Assembly: GCF_910592395.1 (NCBI RefSeq)
Contig: NC_088313.1
Span: forward strand, 19,298,437-19,362,436
Source: Lineus longissimus
Lineage: Eukaryota; Nemertea; Pilidiophora; Heteronemertea; Lineidae
Reading direction: 5' to 3'
DNA: 64,000 nucleotides
The notes beneath the pieces are model-generated. The model had not been told where the DNA came from. It searched no databases and saw only the letters and a program-made list of their open reading frames with translations. A program made the position numbers and the translations under genes. Of this stretch, positions 44,011-57,700 are shown piece by piece (positions within the stretch are counted from its first letter, which is position 1; each line of letters opens with the position of its first letter).

Positions 44011-44210
44011 ATCCATGTAATGGTTACAGAACTTATTGCTAGGTGGCAGCAGTGTACAGGCCAGGCGTCTTGTGTTGTGACTTTGTCTTTGGTTGGCTGT
44101 TATTGTCTCCTTTGAAGAATCCATGTAATGGTTACAGAAGTTATTGCTAGATGGCAGCAGTGTACAGGCCACACGTTGTCTTGTGTTGTGACTTTGTCTC
44201 AGGTTGGCTA
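44011..44210. repeat. 108-bp imperfect tandem duplication
   Basis: ATCCATGTAATGGTTACAGA begins at 44011 and again at 44119. The two copies share most bases as far as TTGTGACTTTGTCT and the following GGTTGGCT. Confidence 0.93.
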
Positions 44211-44239
44211 AGATTAGGTCCCAATACAAAATCTGGGTA

Positions 44240-44710
44240 TGTCATTATTGACAGGTTGTGACTGAGTCTGTGTTAAGCCCAGGTCCGGCTATATTAAGTC
44301 CTCAATGTGTGCTGGTTGCTCATATGGCATATGAGGTTGTGATCTCGTCCTCAGTTTGGAAAGGACAAGCACAATGTGGTATGGCTAAATCAGGTTGTGC
44401 TCTTGTCCTTGGACCGATTACATCTGCAATTGGCATATTTTGCAAAGACGAAATTGTTCCACCATTTCTTGAAAGATGTCTCTGCAGTCATCTTCTATTG
44501 AGACCGAGTTGTCCGATATCCTGACCAAACTGTTTATGAGACCAGGACACCTGCTTATGAGGACTAGTACTTGCCGTGACACGGAATACTCCGCGGACCA
44601 ATGCCTTGTGGTGATGACAAGTTGTGACCATGTTGTCTTCTTCCCGTCCTTGACAATGTCAAGTTGGACAAGTTGTGACAGTGTCCTCACTGACTGCGAC
44701 AAGATTCTCG
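44240..44710. repeat. diverged repeats with core TTGTGAC / GTCCT
   Basis: Words such as GGTTGTGACTGAGTC, GGTTGTGATCTCGTCCT, GGTTGTGCTCTTGTCCT and AAGTTGTGACAGTGTCCT recur at irregular spacing. They share the core with the better ordered array at 45493-45730. Short frames on both strands here are repeat-derived. Confidence 0.55.
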
Positions 44711-45492
44711 TGAGATTGATCAGCTTGTTTAGATGTCCCAGTATGGGTTAGTTGTGTCAATACGGACGACATCAGATTCCTATATGCGATATAATCAAAA
44801 TTAACGGCACCTCAAGATGGTTCACGACTTCTATGACGGCCTCAAGAATTATCATCGGAGTTTTCCAGAGAGACACTCATTACCGTTACACCGGCTTCAC
44901 AGCCAATGCCAAGTTGTATTGCGCCCGGTGAACAGTCTTCTTGGGAGAGTACCCATCAGTCGAACCTCCAGCCAATATACAAAACATAAACTCTGAATCG
45001 GCCGGCAGTTCGGATGGTGTCAATCATTTTTAATACCATTTCTTTCTTCTGATTCTTGTTTTCAATAAATAGGAGCATTCTTTTCAACATCGCATTCAGC
45101 TTACAAAAGACGACAAAACTTGGAGTTGGTGCGCTGAATTGAAAGTGGCCGAAACGATAAATTCAGAATTTGTAAAGTTAAAAAATAACCAAGGAATAGT
45201 TGTTGCGTCTTCACGGTGGCCTGCTGTATTCTTTGTAAAAGATTTTGTTCAATGATTGCGAAAACTTTAATTCATACGGCCTCAATGGGCTGAAGCTAAC
45301 CCAATTTTGTCTCAAATAGAAGAGTCGTTCAAAGGTCGTATGGGGACGCATCGGCTACGCAGAAACTGATGAGGATGCAGGCGAAAGTATGTGACCATTG
45401 GGATGGGTTCACCTTTATCTCTTGGAAAAAGAGAAAAGAGAAAAAAGAGAAATCTCTTCGGCCAGGTTGTGACAAGGACATGTGGTTAAGGA

Positions 45493-45730
45493 CCTTGCTG
45501 TGACAAGCCATCTCATCTACGGACCGAAACCCTGCCTGCTATAGGAGCCTCGTTGTGTCAAGACAACTGCTATAGCGACCTTGTTGTTACACGACATCCT
45601 CTCCCTGGGTCGAAACTCTGCTATGGAAGTCTTGCTGTGACGAGGACCTCTCCTTCCCGGACCGAAACTCCGCTTTTGAAGCCTTGTTACGACAGGGACT
45701 CTCGCTCCCCGACCACCATTTCATTCACAC
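45493..45730. repeat. minisatellite, period about 52 bp
   Basis: CCTTGCTGTGACAAG-like starts occur at 45493, 45548, 45579, 45630 and 45682, each followed by CTCTCC...CGGACCGAAACTCTGC in the longer copies. One copy (45548) is shortened to about 31 bases. Divergence is 15-30 percent by eye. Confidence 0.8.
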
Positions 45731-45739
45731 CGACCACGG

Positions 45740-48700
45740 CCCAGTGAAGACCAAATTGTTGTCGTAGTTCCTTCCTTTGTTAAGAGGTGTCTCTGGGGCT
45801 TACCGCGCATTGGGCCGGTGTGAAAGGGATCTTAGACACCCGAAGTATTATATGAAAAGTCACAACCTGACGAGAAATGCAGTTCCCATGCACTGCAAAG
45901 AAACCGTGGGTCGTTTTTATAGACATATGCCCACTCGGATTCCTGGCCTGCCTTGTCTCTACCCGAGTAGAATGAACTTGACCAACCTGGAGGGCTTAAA
46001 TCACCCAAAGTGTCAGTGTTTTTCTACAATAATCGTTCACTCAGACTTTTGCTGATTAAGAAATTCTCGTTCTCGAAAAGTCAATTTAGTGTACTTTTCG
46101 ACCCATTAAGCCTCAACATGGTCAGCTATAATGCGTGTATACTAGGGTTCTGCCCCTATTTATACTGCCGAGTACTTGACTTTTGTCAAAGACAAATCTT
46201 CCATCAAACAAGTAAGGAATTTAGTGGAAATGTTAATTGTGTTTTGCAACATTATCCTTGACAATAGTAAACAGAATTAGACTCAATCCATTTGGATTTA
46301 GTACATGCAAATTTGTGCAAGAATTTACCGTGGGCCCATTCCTTCCCCAGATTTAGTATAACGGCGAAATAGGAAAATCAAACAACGTTGCATGTACTAA
46401 GATTTGATAACTAACAGTGGTTGTGACTATGTCCTCAAAAGACCTAGTTGGGATGAATGGAAAGATCAATTAAGCACTTTGCCACTTAGCAATATATATG
46501 TCTCCATGCGTGGACGTTGATGGCGGGAAAAGCAGTCAATCCCACTAAAAATACGCTCTGATAAAAATGTCAAATCGCACGGGCATTATCAACCCAACCT
46601 TCCCGAGACAGCATGGTGGTCCCGCTATCATTGAAGTTTCGTAGAAGCACGCAACTGGCATCAAAAAGTAAAACTGATAGTTAGAAATAATTGTATACCT
46701 GTATTTCCTTTTGAACATGAAAAGGCGACAAAATGCTCTTGAATCATGAGAATCGAGCCAGCCAGGTACCTAACCCCGAAACAGTAGTTCACAGAGACAC
46801 CGTCACGGTCTAGAGACCCATTGTAATAACGGAATTTCTCTCGGTGATTTTTTGGAAGCAGGCGTCGTTGCGTGACAATCGTGGGACAAGATGTGATGTC
46901 CCATATGATAGATGAAGACTATTGGCCACACAAGCAGAAACATAGTGAGTTGACAATATTTTGTAACATCTTTTTTTGGTTAGATTTTATGTCTTGTCGC
47001 TTCAGGGGGGTGACCCCAGCTTCTAAAGAGATACGCGACATCACCATGGCTACGAGTTGCCCCACCTTGATGCCATTTTGCGGGCGATTGTTCCGGGTTC
47101 GTCCCGGGCGATCCACATCAGATTGTCAGAGAAAACCAAATCATTTGCATGAATACGAACGCAATAAATTTGTTTCTTTTTTTGCTTGGAGGATTGTAAA
47201 GTGTCTGATGAGTGGTCTTGGAACATCGTCAACGTGTGAAGGCCTGTCTCGACCTAGGTCATTGGCAGTATTCTGCAATGGTCCCACCACCCTTGTTGGT
47301 GAAACGGAAAATTCCCGTTGACGTTGCGTAAACCGCAGTCTGACGCATCAGGCGATATTCATGGCGATGGGACTTGGATCACAGCCATTTCCAGGAACCA
47401 CAATCGATAGCCAATCAATAGGTTTGTATCTGGAAGTTATCTCTACGGTCAATCATCGTAATGATGCTAGTGATCGTATCGATTTCGCTTCATCCAGGCC
47501 GAGGCCCAGCGCTTCTGGTAAAGAGGTTCATGAAGAGGGCTAAAAGGGCTAAGATCAATCCAGGCCATCTCTCTAGACAAATGAATGAGAAAGGGTACCG
47601 GGAGTCCCATGGCCGAAGACAATCACCAGGTCGACAACCACGTCAATATCTCAGGAGAAGGCACAGGACATGCGACTGTCTTCAAATCCATACGAGCACG
47701 ACACATTCGTCTTGATCTTCTTTGTTTTCTTTGTCTCCAAAATCGATATAACTCAGTGTGAGTATTCTTCACCACGAGACCAATAAAAAGAGTTCCGCGC
47801 CGAAACATATGATATTACTGGATGATATTTCTATCAGTTCCGCCGTGCTCACAGTCTAGTGGCCAATTAGGGAGGCCGAACGACAGTCTCCACGACAGCC
47901 TTCGGACTCAGGGCGTCACGAGTGGCTAGAAACGATGTTGGCCGATTCGGCTCGCAAACATGTTATTGGTGTAACTCTGTCATAATTAGAAATCCTTTTC
48001 GCTTTCTTGCAGAACTAATCAATAGCCTATAGTCTGGCCATGTGCCACGAAGAAATTGACAATCGGCCAGTGCATGGTTACTGCGAGATTTGAGCGAAAA
48101 TAGACAACTCGGAACATGATTTATCCGGTACAGATCCCGTATTCCACCAACTGAACTCGAAAAGTCATATTTTGTGACATATGCATTTATGATGGCCAGC
48201 GGTCTCGTGTCTATAAATCCTGGAAGACACTCCTCCTAGTCTTCCCGAAGACTCTGCTATAGCACTGCATTCGGAGTGTAAGTGAAACTCCGTCAGTTTA
48301 CACAAAGCATAATTACAAGGATGATTATACTTGTTAGACTCATTATGTGAGCCACAAATAACAATGTGAATACAAACCTGGTCCATTAATGTCATCCTTC
48401 TTAAACCTGTCGCCAGATTGACTTACATGTTTGTGCCATCCGATCGTATTCATCAATCTCTGGATTAAACCTAATCCACCTTCCCTGGAATTTATGGCGC
48501 GGGACTTGGCTTTACGTATTAGCGGAAACGCCATGTTAAAAGATGGAATTTTTTACTAAGGCGACCCGTGGTGTTTGCTTACCTTTAATGACTTTGTCAC
48601 ATCTTAAGTCCATAAGCATGTCAAAGGGTCCTAAATTTAGATGGTACTGATAAGGCATTCCTTTAAGGTTAAGCCTTAGATGTAATTATAGGTTAATAAA

Positions 48701-51700
48701 CGCGATTATACATTTTAAACACCGAGCGACACTTTCAACAGAATTTGTCTGCTTCATTCATCCTTTTCGTATACGAACGAAAAATTATGTTTTGTTCCGG
48801 AGGTTCGTGAATTAGGACAGGAAGAATAATGAAAAGCAGTTCAGAAACGAGATACTACCACTGATAGGGGTTTGCGAGAGGCCATTCCAAGGAAGTATTA
48901 CCACCACCGGTGCTGCTGTTGACGTGAAGAGGTCATAAGTCCTCTTTGATTGAAACGAAGATGGCCAGCGTGTCTGGGAGACTAATTGAGGAGTTGCTCT
49001 GTCAATATCATCATCGATGGCCTGTTGTGCTACTTATACCATTAACTGGTTGTGAGAGATTCGTCTGCCCTTGCATTGTCTCTATACTCGATCAGTTAGT
49101 TGTCTATATTCGCTGTCCTATCCCTGACGCAAATCAATAGCTATCTGTGATGCAGCACTGTATCAAATTTTTTCCTTAAGGGTATATACACATCCTAGCT
49201 TGCCAAACAGCACCGATCGTTGTCGTCATCGTCATCATCATCGTGGCATCAGGATGATGATCATCATCATTATCACGATCATCAGCTTTATCATCGCCAA
49301 CGTCACCGTTTTTGTCCGTCGTAGTATTTCCCGTCTTTTAGCTGCTCTGGCTTACGTCCCTAATCTACCATCTCCGTCAGAACAGCATCTTTCTTCGATT
49401 GCCTCACAAGAAACGGGTAAAACCCTTCAAACATTCATCGCAGTCAACTAATAATGGAAGTCTTAAAGCATGTCTCATACTGCCTCGTCAACCTTGAAAA
49501 TCTAGTGCCAAGGTAGGTCGATGTCCTTAAAGCATTATCTACTCGAGGAAGATGGGCCCTCTTGACTTGCATGTTATCTGTCCGCTACGTCAGGCTAGGG
49601 TCATCAGACACCACCAGACAATGCTTGGTGCCAGAGGGTCCTCAGAAAGCGCTTCAATCACTTCTATTTCACCAGTGTGTACCACTTGAAAGATCGTTTT
49701 TCACACCGCGACAAATGCACCACTTTATGCAGTACATGGGAAGTTAAACCTGGGATCCATTGATAAAAATAAGGGGAACTTCATTCCAAGGACCGATCCC
49801 TCAAAGAAGAATTTTTGGTAGCTTATTGTCATTTGTAACATGTACTTTTTTCGGTCAACGGTTACATGTGTCAGGTAACGATCAAAGTCTTGGAAGTGTC
49901 GTGTCACCCCAATAGTCTAATTTTCTTTAACAGGATTCTTAGACGACATGAATGCCATGTAGTTATCTCGTCCCGGTGATAGCTCGGTGGACTCTAGCGG
50001 GGAGTCAGTCAGTTACCACGAGTATGTACGTGTTATGAAGTTGTGGTCAACCACTCTTGTCCTGAAGGACTGTCACTGACTGTACAAGATGGCGCCCAAG
50101 GAGCTCTCAGACGGCACTTGCACACCAAAGGAATGGCGACAACTGAACAGATTGGAAGAACTAGCAATTTCTGTATTATTTACACTGTTTTATTAAATAA
50201 ATATATCTTTGGCATATATAACAAATATTATACATAACATATATACATAAATAGTTGCATATGAGATCTCCATGGCGCCTGTACGTTCTATGTCACGTGA
50301 TACAACATGCCAAACAGGAAGACCTCCAGAAAAGCAACTTCATTGTCACGTGGTCATGACGTCATCAAAGTATCACACAGAGATTCATTTATACAGGGTG
50401 TACCAGTCACTTTATACAATGACCCGCAAGCCACAAAGATACATATATGACCCTAATCAAGAAACAATATTTAACCCCTTTTACACCCAAGTTGGTGACG
50501 TCACGACCACTTGACATTCTCAAACGAGAAGAGAGGGACAATCGCTTGTCACAGTCCCAACCGGCATGCGTTGGTTTCATTTTCAAGAAAGTGTATTTCA
50601 TCATAACAGGAACCAAACGAATGATCAATTGCCTGTACGTAATTCCCAATGCTGTGTGCAGATTCAAGGTTCATGTTAGGATGTAATACACGTGACCAAC
50701 TTCCTATTGCCAAGTCCATGTCCTACAGGAAGTACCACCAAGCAACTGCGCTAGTCACGCACTGAATTAATACTGAAATATGATTCGCCATCTGCGCGTG
50801 GCAGCTACATCAGTCAGTATGTCAACCAAAGAAGATAGACTAACATTACCAATCAAGCAATCATTTGGTAATCAGAATCTTTGACTCCTCGTGAATCCTT
50901 TTTACACTCGTTTATAACTACAAAATACTTTTACCATCCTTCATAATAATAAGTTTGTATGCTGTTAAACCCAACGCAGTGCATAAGGAGATATTATCAA
51001 ACGGTTTTGGTGATATTCCTGCCAAAAAAATCAAGTCGTAAGTAAACAACTACTGGAAGTAGGGTGACGTCATATCCGTTGTCAAAGAAGATCTGTATTT
51101 GTCTGAACGGCTTTCTACCTGATGATGACACCGTGACAACATCTGAATTGATGTAATATCCCCCCCCCGCCATCTCCATACAAACAAGCTTAAATCTTAA
51201 TCACTTTTGCCTGAGTCAACTAAATCATCTGATAAAATTCCTTGTGGACCTTTACTTTGTATCTATACAATGACTTCTACACTTGATCAAAGAGACCGAC
51301 AGGCCCACATGACCTGGACAAATATGCCTCGTTTGTAGTATGAGAACACGGTCCCTGGCCGAAATTATATCCCAAGGGAGGAAAAACTAGGGGCCAAGAA
51401 GATAATACTCAATTTGCGTTTGATAATAATCGTGTATTCACGTAACCTCCAGCGCTTCCCTGGCTTAATCGTATTTCTGGCGAGGATTTTCCCACACTTT
51501 AAAAAAAGACTTCTCTCTGAACTGAAAATGTGGGTAGTTTTCTTCAGAACACTTCATTGCCTACCACGTTTACCAACAGTTCACCCATTTTCGAAAGCAG
51601 TGGACAGGATCTAACCCCAAATTGGAGCTTCTGATTGGCTCATTTGCAAAGATGAGCACGCCGGTGAGGCAGAATTCAGCACTAATGATTGGACCATACC

Positions 51701-54445
51701 ACCTGAAATAAGCTAAGGTCCTACGCTAAAAGTTCCCTCTCGCAAATATTTGAATATCTATTTTTTGCGCTTCTTTTTCCACTTTATGCCTATGACATGA
51801 TATAGTACATTGTAATGTATACATAGATATATACGTATTACCTCAATACCACTTTTTGATTTTCTATTAGCGATATAAATTACATCCAAGGTCAATGATG
51901 GATAAACAGTTTAATGATGCGGTACCGGTATACGGTGTACATGTACCTATGTCATACATGAAGTTATCCCAAAGAAATCGTGTTTTTCTAGGCCAACCGG
52001 CCATTATCAAAAACTAAAACAGAACGTTCACTATTCCATTGATAGCAACTGTTTATCATTATGCAATTTTTTTTCACGGAAAAGGCTTTTCACTAAAATC
52101 AACAATGATTTCGCACATAAACCCGGAGAAACATGCTTTTGTTTACGAAAGGACCATACACATCGACATCGACCCGACGGTAGGCTTACTTGATCTAGGA
52201 CTGGTCGAGTCAACAACTTTAAGCCGTTTTAGCGAAGTGGCAGCTGGATACCCATCGCTGATGCTTGAATGCCAAGAGTTACATTGTAACCCTCCCATTT
52301 CTTACGGGCATGTTGATGTCGAACCTGATAAGGTTCACTGACCTACCGAGAAAATTCCTATTCGAGTTACCCCAGTAAGAATGACCTTCCCATGTGCGCA
52401 GAAAAATGAGTTGACTAGAGTAAGGAGTGCTGTCATCCCCTGGACATTTTGATGAAATCTTGGGCAGCCCCCAGCACAGATTCGAGGGGTTGAACGGATA
52501 AGGCATAAAGACTATTAAAACGAAAGCATTTACTATCATCCCTTATAATGTAATGCGAAACCTAAGCTAACATGGAGACAATCAAATCCGTCATCCAACG
52601 GCCAATAATCTAAGAAATCAATCTACATGCTATTCAGATATCAACGAAATTCTTAGATTATCGTCTGCTCAAGTCACCCAATCCCGAAAGCGTAACTGAC
52701 CAGAAGTTCCGCAAAATAACAAACTGTTATTGGTCATTAAAAAGCAACTGCACCGGTGATGCAGAATTGGTACTTCTGATTGAACAATGCGACCAGAAGT
52801 ATGAGACTGCCAGGTTTCTAACAACTACCCGGTTATGCAGGATTAAGCACTTCTGATTGGATAAATTCTGCTTTGAGAAATGATTGAATGACGGAGTTAA
52901 ACAATGAACGGATTGCGTCTCCATGTGGTGAAAGCGAAAGAAATGGTCAGTTTCATGAAAGACCGTAAGTTAAATACAACGCTGCACTTCATTTGGTATG
53001 ACCAACCCGAATTTTAAAAATGTATCCTAGGTTTGACAAACCGGCGTCATACAAAATAAAAACTTACGGTTCTAATTTCAGAGTAACCAAGCCATGTGCT
53101 GCATACCAAAAAGTGTGAAGACGGTAAAAGATGATTTTGCCATCTAAAACCCACCATGTGCATGTCAATTTGACAGAATCCCTTGCAGTCGCTGCCTCCT
53201 GCTGGAACGAACCCTGGTCACTATCATCTCCGTACTTCAGTTACACCGACTGCGTGGCAATCGTACTTTATATGACTGACAAATATTCGCAAAAGTATCA
53301 TCATTCCTTCAGACATCTGTCCAGAAACGATTTTCCTAAACTTCTAAGAGCATGTCTAGTTTCCCTATCTATTGAGAACAAGGAACATTGGTGCAAATTT
53401 CAAGCAATCATCATGATTTTTGTCCTGTAGTGTTCTATTTACACCTAAAGAGCTCTCCTCCGTCCAACCCCCCCCCCTTGTGCCTACTGAAGTCGGATAT
53501 ATTTACACTCAAAGAGGGTCACCCAAACACTGGATGTAAAATAGAAAAATACAAAAAATATAAAGTTAACAAAGCGCGCCCTCTATCAGCCACCACGAGA
53601 ACATTCATCCTTACAGACGCCATCTTGAAGATCTCATTAAATCAGTATCACCGTCACGTGTATATGACGTAATATGCTATGATGTAACATCCGGAAATGA
53701 CAGTATATTTATCCTGAAGTACAATATGATGTGATGACAGTTATATCGTATCTGTCTGAAGACAACGTTTGTGTTAAAAGAGGTAGAGACGACACAATAC
53801 ATGCGGCAAAGTTAGTATAGCCTACACACAAGAAGTATTCGGTCGAACAAGTTCTACGTAGAGATACTAGCACACTGAAGATACACGATCGCCCAGTAAT
53901 CGAAGCAAACCCGGCGATGTCAACAGTAATGACAACAATGTCCACTAACTATATAACTGGGGTCCTCCGATCCGACCCCAGCATGAGGACTATACAGTCG
54001 TCAGGAATAAATGCATTTATCTTTGAAATAGAATATTGCGTTCAAATAAATAACCGTAAGCCATTTTCTTGTCTCCTGTGCAGGAGAGCTGGTGTTGTTC
54101 GTCAACTCGACTTATCAGCTGACACTACTGGCCTCGTATACAACACCAATCACGTGGTTGGAAACAGCTTAAGACGTCCGTTTGACGCCATGATCAGAAC
54201 TGACAAACACGGCGTCCACTTAGATTTCAATATGGCCGCTGACTTCCCCTGAGCTAATCACACAATCCAAGCATTGCTGAACAGAGCAATACTGCAAACT
54301 GCAATCGACGTGAATCAGTACTCCACTTGCCACCATTTGGGCTGAAGAGTCACGTGACGTAATCCATGGCAGATTGAATAGATCCGGCCATTTTGACCCG
54401 CATACTTTGGCAGTGATGATATGATATATGTGCTCTTTACACTCG
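45740..54445. other. 8.7-kb spacer without a recognised gene
   Basis: All longer frames (for example 46872-47321, 52039-52341 and 53917-54252 on the plus strand) were inspected and show no family motif or supporting splice sites. Low-complexity ATC/CAT repeats lie at about 49216-49290, and a C run is near 51161-51168. Non-coding RNA or regulatory elements for the FGF gene cannot be excluded. Part of the proximal end is expected to be the FGF 3' UTR. Confidence 0.35.
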
Positions 54446-54760
54446 TCATGGACGTGCAGCTCGTCTTCGCGACGGCGATCGATGCTCATGCCGATGCCGA
54501 GGGTTTAGTAAATGATAAAGTTTGCTGAAGTCCACATTGGGTCCGGGTCCTTGCCCACTGTCTGTCGTTTGTTCAACGTCTTTCTTTAAAAACAAAAAGC
54601 ACCTCTCTCTAGTGGGATTGGCAGCATCGTACCCTTTCAGCGGTTTGCCATTTTTCTTGAATCCAATGTACCATAGTGGGTTCGCCACAGATTCGTATTG
54701 GTAAAAGTCATTTTTCATCAGCTTTTCTACGAATAAACACTTTTCACTCTCACCAGCGTG
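54446..54760 (-). CDS. terminal exon of a fibroblast growth factor family gene
   Basis: The exon follows a good acceptor (TATCTTCTTTTGCAG on the minus strand) and runs 104 codons to TGA. It encodes the C-terminal part of a beta-trefoil: GESEKCLFVEKLMKNDFYQY, then WYIGFKKNGKPLKGY and CFLFLKKD. These match the FGF pattern C-x-F-x-E, N-x-Y-x-x-Y, W-Y-hydrophobic-x-x-x-K-x-G-x-x-x-x-G and FLP-like end. The intron position before the conserved Cys is also usual for FGF genes. A basic tail (RHRHEHRSPSRRRAARP) follows the fold. The earlier two coding exons should lie at higher coordinates; none was recognised up to 64000, so the introns are long. The subfamily cannot be assigned; the core recalls FGF1/2 as much as FGF8. 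Confidence 0.85.
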   Translation of the reverse strand, partial: HAGESEKCLFVEKLMKNDFYQYESVANPLWYIGFKKNGKPLKGYDAANPTRERCFLFLKKDVEQTTDSGQGPGPNVDFSKLYHLLNPRHRHEHRSPSRRRAARP

Positions 54761-57700
54761 CTGCAAAAGAAGATAGGAAAGGTAAGCAAACATGGCTGTG
54801 AAATCAAAGATGGCGCCAAATGACATCATTGTCGCGTATAATCTAGTAATGGTTGCACCACCAAATATTAAGGATAGAGGCTTTGATTGAGTTGCTTTAG
54901 TGAGAAAGGTAGGTTATCAAGGGCGAGAACGCGCGACGTAATAGAATGATAAAGCGCGCCCTTGAAAGTCGATGCACGTTATTTCCTATAACCAAGGTGA
55001 AGCCCATTGTATTAGAATGCCTGATGATATTGTTGAGTTTGATTACACAGTTATTGGCATAACGTAGGACCGTTTAGAGTAGCATACTTTGGGATATAAT
55101 ATCATTTGAACTTGCACAGGTGCAGGCCTCTCATTGGCCGTGTTTATACTTCAGTCCATTTGGACGTTGTCCTCTTGCCAACTGGGCTATCCTGTTTATT
55201 AGTTGAACAATGGCAAAGACATCTTTGATATGGGACATGGAATATCATGCAGTCAGTGTTATTCAAATCTACACATTCCAAAGAAATCATTTTATTTTAG
55301 ACGCTTTCTGACGTCAGAAAGATAGAAAAACGTGCTCTGATTTCACTAATCTAAACTATCCTACTTTCAATGTGAAAACAGATGCGAAATTGTGTGTTAG
55401 TCAAGTTGTGTTTTGGTGCATTGGTGGTGTGTTTGGATAGCCCTTTGTTGACACTAAATCACTCCTTTATCATGCTTATGGAAACACAATAGTATGTCAT
55501 CCTCAAACCGGAAGTAGTCCGGAATTAGTCTGGTGTGAACGCGAAATACAACGTTCATCCTCTTTGGGTTGTTTCAAATCCTACTGCAGGTTCACGTCAC
55601 AAAGTTCGTTTAATGCAGCTTGCTGTACCTGGCTCTGGTGTGAGGTTACAAGTTTAGTTAGGTCACAAATTCACACGGTCATTCAAATCAAACCACTTCA
55701 GATTGAAATAGAGGAAAGAGAACATGAATACTTCAATTCACTCAAGGTCGGTATGGCGATAAAAAAAGGTACAGTCACTCATAGTGTATTATGAAAACTA
55801 CTGAGCTACTGGTGAATGAAGAGTGTTAGATGGGTGCTTTAGAGTAAATGACGTTCAAACAGCATTGGGGGTTGACTTCGCCGGCTATCTGACGCGATAG
55901 AGTCAACTGATATCGCATCGGAATAGACAGGGTCTTAAGTCCGCTGTAGTGCTTGCAAGACATGCATCGCATGGAAGTAGCTATACGCACGCCCAGGATT
56001 CTTGAATTGCCTTTCAAGTCGGCACCGACACTGCTTGAACAGCCTAGCTCTATTGTGCAATGTTGTGATGTCAGTAAAAGTGGGTGTATGGATGTTAGAG
56101 ATGACTTCCGAAAGCAGTGGCTCGCACCCGCGGTAGGGCATGTTTGTTGTTGTTGTTGTCCCAAGGTTGTTGTTTTTCGTATTGTTGCAGGTGCCAGTCG
56201 GCCGGATTTTACGAGCCTGTGAGCCTGACCCCACCAAAACAGCTCTTCGGAGAAACCGCCCCGAACATATATACGTGTACGTGTAACCGTACTTTAAGAT
56301 TTTTTTCACTGCATATTTGAGCATTTGAGACCTGGTTTATTCGAAAGCTGTTTTTGGATAGAGCAAGCGGATGGTTATGCAAGCTTTGCGAGATGATTCG
56401 GCGGAAATAGATGCGCGTGTCTCTAACGTTATATAGAAATATGAGATGAAAAAGGCGGTTTTCATATCGCAGTTACTCCTTGCGCGTTGCAGAAGACGCC
56501 AATTGCAATGAAGAGATGACAGTTAGGACGCATTGCGCTATCAGCACCAGTGTTGTTGCGAATCTGTTTAGAAAAACTCTGCTGTGGCTAAAATCTGAAA
56601 TTGAAGTAAAATTCCCTGATGCTGCGCTGGGCTATATTCGCCGCCAACTTTCGCGTTCGTTTCAGTGCATGCATGTGTCTTCGACCTCGACAGATATGGA
56701 AAAACTTCACCAGGAAGAACTCTAATGGTGCTGAATAGGTTAGAACGCAAACCTCAACCACTATGATTGTCTTTAGCAACATCACCTTTGATAATGACAA
56801 GTTCATACTAAAAATGCCATCGCATTCGTTAAGATAGATGCAGCAAGAAGAAGCTCACTTTGAGGTTCATGAGTGGATATCACTTTTAGTATGTGGCGAT
56901 ATATTCCATTTTGTCTCTGTCGTCAACAAAAGATACTCATCACATTTGAAAGGAAGATGCTCTTGTTCAATGAGGCTCTTTCCCCAGGCGACACAAGCAG
57001 ACGACAATCAAATGGAATTTCGCTTATTTGCTCGTCGTTAATTGTAATGGATTAGCAATAATCTATTTTCATTTGTCAGGGGACCTTGGTGCCGGATGAA
57101 AACCGTGACAAGGACTGGACATGTGTTTGATAAAGCGGCCCGCCCTGGTGTGAAACCACTTGAGAATGTCTACACCATTCCCCGGGAGATTGTAACAATG
57201 ACATCAAAGAGGAGAAGATATGTTCAACTCTTCTGCAGGTTCATGAGATTTCATCTCTCGCGACCCCACTACAGCCACACTGGCAACAGCATGGTTCTTA
57301 CGCTTGTCCACTGAGACCACTGGTGTGAACTATTGGGTACCGTTCGAGATGGACTATTGAAGTTTGATCTACTTCGAAATAGTCCATCCAGTGACCGTGT
57401 TCGTAAGTTCCCATACCTTGGCAACCTAAACCTGAGAGGATTTGCTCTGAGCTGCTTGCACGACTTCTCTGACCCAGTGCGAAATTAAATCTGTCCATGA
57501 CTTTCGGACTCACTGATTCATAAGCCCCGTTAATGGGACATTAATTAGACACAGTCTGTTTCTTTCTCACCAACATTATCGAAGCCACAGTAATAATTAT
57601 TGATTCCGGCTAATTTCCAGGGTTTTCTCTCCCTACCAGCTTATCTGAGTAAATGTCGGCGAAAGACGATGTCAAGGGCATTCGTACGTGCTTCTTCTCA

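Noticed and set aside
46872-47321. 149-codon plus-strand frame
   Set aside because: Composition is that of random translation, with no splice context or recognisable motif.
49200-49451. Hydrophobic/His-rich frame near 49200
   Set aside because: Derived from ATC/CAT trinucleotide repeats.
52039-52341. 100-codon plus-strand frame ending in a CNPPISYGHV motif that recalls a sushi domain
   Set aside because: Only one short word matches; the cysteine framework of a sushi domain is absent.
55935-56324. 129-codon minus-strand frame upstream of the FGF exon
   Set aside because: Considered as the FGF middle exon because it contains YFHAM, but it lacks the surrounding beta-trefoil pattern and is not bounded by matching splice sites.
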